A program made the translations under genes and the position numbers. A stretch of 64,000 nt of DNA from assembly GCF_000002425.4 (NCBI RefSeq), contig NC_037265.1, positions 8,519,238 to 8,583,237 on the forward strand, given 5' to 3'. The notes beneath the pieces were generated by a model. The model had not been told where the DNA came from. It was given only the letters and a program-made list of their open reading frames with translations, and did not search any database. Shown piece after piece: positions 59,306 through 64,000 of the stretch (the first letter of the stretch is position 1; every line of letters begins with the position of its first letter). The DNA comes from Physcomitrium patens. Taxonomy: Eukaryota > Streptophyta > Bryopsida > Funariales > Funariaceae.

Positions 59306-60110
59306 CTACATTTGGGGCCACCAAAAATCTTGAGAAATAAGCTCCAAGGTCTTGTTGAATCCAAAATATCCCGTAGCTAGAAAATCGTGGCGAGATTGAA
59401 GAACTTGGAGTCGTGTTGGTCCTTTTGGGATATACAACCGCTCCTCAAAGTATAAAAGATCTCCCTCCACCTTGAATTTGTCGTCATTGGCACGTTGCTT
59501 GATATCAATGGCTCTTGAATCTTTAATGGTTGCGGCACGTACCTGATTCAAGAAGTTAGCAGCAATTGACACAATAGTAGCATGAAGCCAAAATTTCTCT
59601 GGCTTCAACAACATCATACATTGTTGATCAAACGTTGCTTCTCCAACCTTTGGTATAAGATACGATCTCCTTGATAAGGCATCTAATAGTCCTTGCTGCT
59701 TTCCAGGTCGATAAGTGATAACAAAATTGAACCTAGATAGCGACATACTCCATTGAGCTTGACGTCAATTTGGAACTCGAGCTGATATGAAATACTCTAA
59801 ATTCTTGTGATTTGTGTATACGGTCACTAGGTATGCAACTCCTTCATAAAAGTGACGCCATTCTTGAAAAGAATCCACTATAGCAAGAAGTTTCTTATCG
59901 TGGATCTCATAATTGATTTCACCAAAAGAGAACTTTTGAGAATAAAATGCAACCGGATAGAGCTTCTCGTCTTCTCTCATTTGTGAAAGTACAGCTCCGA
60001 AGGTAAAATCCGAAGCATCAGTTTCTAAATAAAAGGCTTTTGTAAAGTCTGGATGTACCAAGATTTGAGCTGTAGTAAATGCGGTCTTCAGGTCTTGAAA
60101 TGCCTTCTCC
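59306..60110 (-). pseudogene. D2 RNase H and integrase zinc region
   Basis: The frame 59306-59746 is nearly identical to D1 downstream of SRRSYLIPK. The frame 59765-60061 (RNase H N-terminal half) differs from D1 at about one residue in six: D2 has TDASDFTFGAVLSQ, D1 IDALDFPLGAILSQ. This half keeps the canonical Thr-Asp-Ala-Ser that D1 has lost. Confidence 0.88.
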
Positions 60111-61560
60111 GCTAGAGGTCCCTATTTCAGCTTATCGTTACATGTCATTCGAGTGAGAGGAGCAGCAACTTGAGAGTAATTCTTTATGAAGATCTGATAA
60201 AAGTTGGCAAAACCAAGAAAGCATTGTACATCTCTAACCATCTTCGGAACCTCCCAAGACATGATTGCTTCCACCTTCTTGAGGTCTATCTTTAAGCCTT
60301 CGATAGTCGCAACGAACTCCAAAAACTCTATCTTTATTTGATGAAATAAACACTTCTCCAACTTGGCATATAGTCCTCGCTTGCATAGTTTCTTCAAGAC
60401 CAAATGCACGTGCTTTTCATGCTCTCCCTCATTTTTGGAGAATATTAGAATATCATCCAAATAGATGACAACAAAATCGTTAAGGTATTCTTGGAAAATA
60501 TCATTCATCATATGTTGAAAGACCGCTGGAGCATTCGTAAGACCAAAAGGCATGACATTATACTCAAAATGGCCATACCTTGTACGGAACGATGTCTTCC
60601 ACTCATCTCCTTCCTTGATTCGTATGAGGTTGTAAGCTCTCCTAAGATCAATTTTTGTAAAGATCCTTGCACGTCCAAGTTATTCTAAGAGACCAAAAAT
60701 CAAGGGTAATGGGTAACGATTCTTCTTTGTTACCTTGTTGAGGCCTCGATAGTCCATGCACATCCGCAACAAGCCATCTTTCTTCTTCACAAATAAGATG
60801 GGTGCTCCAGTTGACGATTTTGAATGACGGATGAAGTTCTTGGCTAGATTCTCGTCGATGTACTTCTGCAACTCCACCAATTCCATCTGCGATAGATTAT
60901 AGATTGGGCCAAAAGGCGGTTGTGCTCCTTCCTGCAAGTCTATGGCGCAATCATATGGTCGGTGTTCGGGTAGCATGTCGATATTCTTCTTTTGAAACAC
61001 GTCTTTAAAATCCTTATATTGCTCAGGTATACTTGCTGTTGAGATCTTCTCCCTCGGTAGTTAGAGCCGCATAAATGAAAAATGATGTGCCTTCCTTGGA
61101 CGATCTTATAAATGCTCTTGCTCCAATGAATAAGGATTTCTCTATTCATAGTTTTCTACTAAGTTTGCTCTTGGGTGGTTTCGTGGGAAAGGTCATCTTC
61201 CGCAACTTCCAATCTATGGTTGGGTTATGCTTTTTCAATCAGAAAAGACCAAGAATAATAGGATTTGATGGGGTTCTAATAATATTGAAAATAATATGAC
61301 TACTATGGCCCTTAAACATCACTTCTATAGGTTCTGATTCATGGGTGACACTACCAGACAATAAAGGTCGTCCATCTATGACCTCAACGTGAATAGGTTT
61401 GGATTTTTGTACTAAAGGGATCTTATGATGCTTCACAAATTCTTTGTCTAAGAAATAAGCACATGCTCTTGAATCTAATAATGCTAAGGTTCTCAATTTT
61501 TGAGGGCCAATAAGCAAAGGGATTGTAAAGCAAAGGGCATGTTGAGCGGAAAGAAAGGAA
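60111..61560 (-). pseudogene. D2 reverse transcriptase and protease
   Basis: RT palm in 60122-60553 ([51 protein letters not shown], frame intact where D1 is shifted). Fingers in 60680-61000. The TAA that ends D1's PR-RT frame is shared. Protease in 61239-61517 with Asp-Ser-Arg (61467-61475), as in D1. A 1-2 bp difference near 61040-61060 breaks the frame between protease and RT. Confidence 0.88.
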
Positions 61561-61603
61561 CGTGGTTGTTATTGCGATATTTCACTATCCAGCCGCACGG
61601 TTA

Positions 61604-62351
61604 TTATTGTGGCTGGGCATCCTCGTTTTCCTGAATAAGCATGCCTCTAGTCCTGACAATACGTCGATTTTGCTTCTTGGGGCAGTTTCCAACTTTGTGG
61701 CCTTCTTCACCGCAATACAAGCATAGACCTTCCTCCATACGCCACTTTTTTTCTTCTAGAGTAAGGGATTTGACACGTACCACATCAATTTGCATGTCTT
61801 CTACCTCTGAATGTGAATTCATACTACTTGCCAACATAGTTGGGGCGTAGCAAATCATATATTGTCTTGGACGTTGATCTTGATGGCGTTGAAATAGGCA
61901 GTTATCGTACTTCACAGCTTGGCTAATAGCTTCGTTGAGCGTTTGCGGATCAGGAAGAGTTAATAGCAAATCCTTCACATCGTCCCTTAAACTCCAATAG
62001 AATTGACTCATCAACGCTTCTTCATCCCAATTGATGTGGCATGCTAATTGCCTGAAGTCCGATGCATAGACTGATATAGAGCACATTCCTTGTCGTAGTG
62101 ACTGGATCTTTATTGTAGGCCATCAAACCTTGTTATGTTCACTAAATGCTTCCGCAAATGCCTCCAAAAAGGTTTCAAAGTTGTTTAGTATGGACGATTG
62201 TTTCTCAAACAAAGGAGCAAACCATGATAGAGCTTGCCCTGTAAGTAAGGTTTGAACAAGCCCAACACGTGACTCCTCCGTTGGATGGCATTCGGGCTGC
62301 AAGACTGTTATCAACTTGATTTGATTCACGAATCCTCAAAACTTGGAATGC
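61604..62351 (-). pseudogene. D2 gag, 5'-truncated
   Basis: Mirror of D1 52178-52924, with an intact CCHC knuckle and only a few residue changes (for example Cys for Arg at the start of 61604-62086 and Arg for Cys in RHQDQ(R/C)P). It is interrupted at 62351, inside the LSKFRGF phrase, by the family A LTR. Confidence 0.88.
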
Positions 62352-63685
62352 TGTCGTATGGCGTGATTTGCTATCTGGGAATACACTGGGTATCTAGCTA
62401 TAGAGAGTGTACCTTAAACCTTTATATGATTCTTTTCTTAGCTTCCAAAACTCCTGAATTTTGTATAAAACTCCAAATATAACAAAATCCCTTCAAAACA
62501 TATTTTTCCCGTAAAGGATTTTCACGCCTCCAAATTTTAGAAAATCATAACTATTGATCTAACCATTCAGTTTGTTTCAAATTTACAAGATAGGTAGAAT
62601 TTACCCTTAACTTTTACCACAAAAAAAACCAACCACAAATTCACTCTCGATCTTCTGGCATCTAAGAAACCCTAGTAGACTTTCCAAACCCTAATTTACA
62701 AGCATCCGAAAAACTATTTTCCTTATATCTCAAAAACCCAAATTCCAAATGTCATAAAACTTATGCACAAAGTTTACTAACATGAAATTACACATCCCTT
62801 GAAATTTTGAGCCAAAACCTTGTCAAATTGCTCAAGATATAGCTCAAGAGACAAATACTAGTAATTCGGTTTACTTACTACCCTTAGATTGCATGTGCTG
62901 ACTTCAAAATCCAATAACTCCTTCATCTAAACTTAGAATCCAATAAGCAATACGTGAAAATTATAGCCGCAAAAGTGTTCTCTCCAGTCGCAGTCGCCGA
63001 TCGTCAATTTCCATCTGTACGCGTGCGTTATGCCCAAAAGAGTGACAGTAGGTCCAAAACTAATACCTTAACTTTGAGCGCCTATAACTTCTTCATAAAA
63101 ACCCCAAATGATACAAAACTTACACCAAAACCTTAACCAAAAACCTAAACTTTCTGATCCTAGCCTTCAAAGTTCGAATGCTTTCGAGAAACTAACCCTA
63201 ATCCCTAATATGGCCTCGGGCAGCCTCCTCAAAGCCCATTGGTCATGATTTTTGACCAATAGGAATGGAGATTTTTATTTTTCATCTCCATCCATCTATA
63301 TTGGTGCCCTAATTCCTCCCTTTGCTACCAAAATCCTTCTTCAATCCTTTTTCTTATAAGATTTACATAATGTATGCTCTAAACACCAAATAAAAGAACC
63401 AAAATAAGTTTTCAAATGTCACCAATGTCTAACAAAGGTGACTCTAAATGTTTAGAAGTTACTATCAACCAAAACCAATCTTAAAAGCCACTAACAAAAA
63501 GAAATTAAAGTTATAAAAATTCTATAGTAATCTTTTTAAACAACCTCTTCTCAAAGTAATACTCAAATTATATTCTACAACCAACTAAAATCTACTAACA
63601 TGGCTCTCACCATGTTACTTAATAAATTATATATTAAGTACATAATTACATTATTTTCATATAGTAGCCGAACCACAATACGACA
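62352..63685 (-). mobile_element. Family A 3' LTR
   Basis: A 1334 bp LTR. The minus strand begins TGTCGTATTGTGGTTCGGC and ends CACGCCATACGACA, with imperfect terminal inverted similarity. The penultimate phrase TAGCTAGATACCCAGTGTATTC is related to the corresponding phrase of the four solo LTR-like copies. The truncated LTR at 18980-20032 is the same family. Its right neighbour is a polypurine tract and pol, so this is the 3' LTR of an element continuing past the window. Confidence 0.85.
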
Positions 63686-63700
63686 TCCACTCCTTTTAAA
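63686..63700 (-). other. Family A polypurine tract
   Basis: The minus strand reads GTTTAAAAGGAGTGGA directly before the LTR start TGTCG. Confidence 0.75.
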
Positions 63701-63750
63701 CTTGAGCATCCTCCGGTATGCACCAAGAAGAACAAAATTTGTGGTCGGCA

Positions 63751-63963
63751 TCATATTACCTCCTCAGCAATGACTTCTTCAAAATCCAATTCTTCTTCCT
63801 CATAACTAGATGGATCAAATTCTTCTTCAACATCTTCGAGGACTAGTTCTTGATTCCGTTGTTTGAAAAATTTTATACGTTTTTTTGCAATTGGAATTTT
63901 AAGTCTTGTTCCATTTAATTCCCTTAATGCATATGTAGCATTATCTAAAACATGTACAACCAC
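63751..63963 (-). CDS. Family A pol C-terminus (partial)
   Basis: A 70-codon frame open towards the window edge. VVHVLDNATYALRELNGTRL is the typical end of a gypsy integrase C-terminal domain (P..V..V...G.Y.L..L.G). It is followed by basic KKRIKFFKQR and a Glu/Asp-rich tail. There is no chromodomain. The start lies beyond 64000; coding continues in the GPYVVV..-type phrase at 63964-64000. This frame has no stops, so the element may be relatively young. Confidence 0.7.
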   Translation of the reverse strand: MVVHVLDNATYALRELNGTRLKIPIAKKRIKFFKQRNQELVLEDVEEEFDPSSYEEEELDFEEVIAEEVI

Positions 63964-64000
63964 ATAAGGCCCAAAATAATGCTTAGAGAACTTTTTATGT

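Noticed and set aside
61641-61850. Plus-strand 69-codon frame repeated in mirror at 52678-52887
   Set aside because: It is antisense to the gag zinc-knuckle region in both arms. Its duplication only reflects the palindrome.
51046-62351. Dismissing the palindrome as an assembly artefact
   Set aside because: The arms are not identical: the LTRs, the RNase H patch and scattered residues differ, and each arm has different outer neighbours. A simple duplicated-contig error is unlikely, though long reads remain the proper test.
1-64000. CRISPR arrays, bacterial operons, organelle genes, tRNA or rRNA
   Set aside because: No spaced identical repeats, no bacterial-type gene clusters, and no cloverleaf or rRNA core sequence was recognised by eye. 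A tRNAscan run would be the decisive check for tRNA.

Overview
This is an AT-rich window of a land-plant nuclear genome. It is dominated by nested, mostly decayed LTR retrotransposons of the Ty1/copia and Ty3/gypsy (chromovirus and Tat/Athila-like) types. One intron-containing host gene sits in a GC-richer island. There are no bacterial operons, ribosome-binding sites or CRISPR arrays, and I recognised no tRNA or rRNA. The plant assignment rests on three things: the retroelement lineages, a spliced gene coding for a DOG1 (TGA-type) domain joined to ankyrin repeats, and TTTAGGG-derived repeats. The exact group is open; a non-seed plant is possible but not shown.

Layout. 1-2462 is unclassified AT-rich DNA with a ~180 bp triplication. 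2463-16157 holds copia fragments (minus strand) and two decayed members of a chromovirus I call family B: B1 (minus) and R1 (plus). 16158-35994 is one B element (B2, minus) blown up to ~20 kb by nested insertions. Inside its RNase H region (18980-30788) lie a truncated LTR of family A and a Tat/Athila-like element (family C) in a tandem LTR-internal-LTR-partial-internal arrangement. 35995-40380 is copia gag, a truncated B element (R2) and featureless AT-rich DNA. 40381-46000 is the gene island. 46000-51045 is a copia RT fragment carrying another B element (B3). 51046-62351 is a pair of near-identical family D chromoviruses in inverted orientation, forming a ~10 kb palindrome. 62352-64000 is the 3' LTR and pol C-terminus of a family A element that runs off the window.

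Four stand-alone copies of a family A-like LTR (1.3-2.05 kb) are inserted at 2463, 10394, 21287 and 31965. Each is flanked by a recognisable 4 bp target duplication, and three of the four can be checked against an uninterrupted homologue of the target. They carry internal arrays of degenerate telomere-like repeats that account for much of their length variation.

Three observations look most novel. (1) The family D palindrome has LTRs packed with perfect heat-shock elements just upstream of a TATA box. The central LTR of the plus-strand arm has lost its R-U5 (normal 3'-end region), so a heat-induced transcript could read from one arm into the other and make a long hairpin RNA. (2) Families B and D share an extra short ORF between the chromodomain and the 3' LTR, with a conserved C-terminal motif that I do not recognise. 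(3) The host gene fuses a TGA/DOG1 domain to ankyrin repeats, recalling the NPR1-TGA partnership within a single chain.
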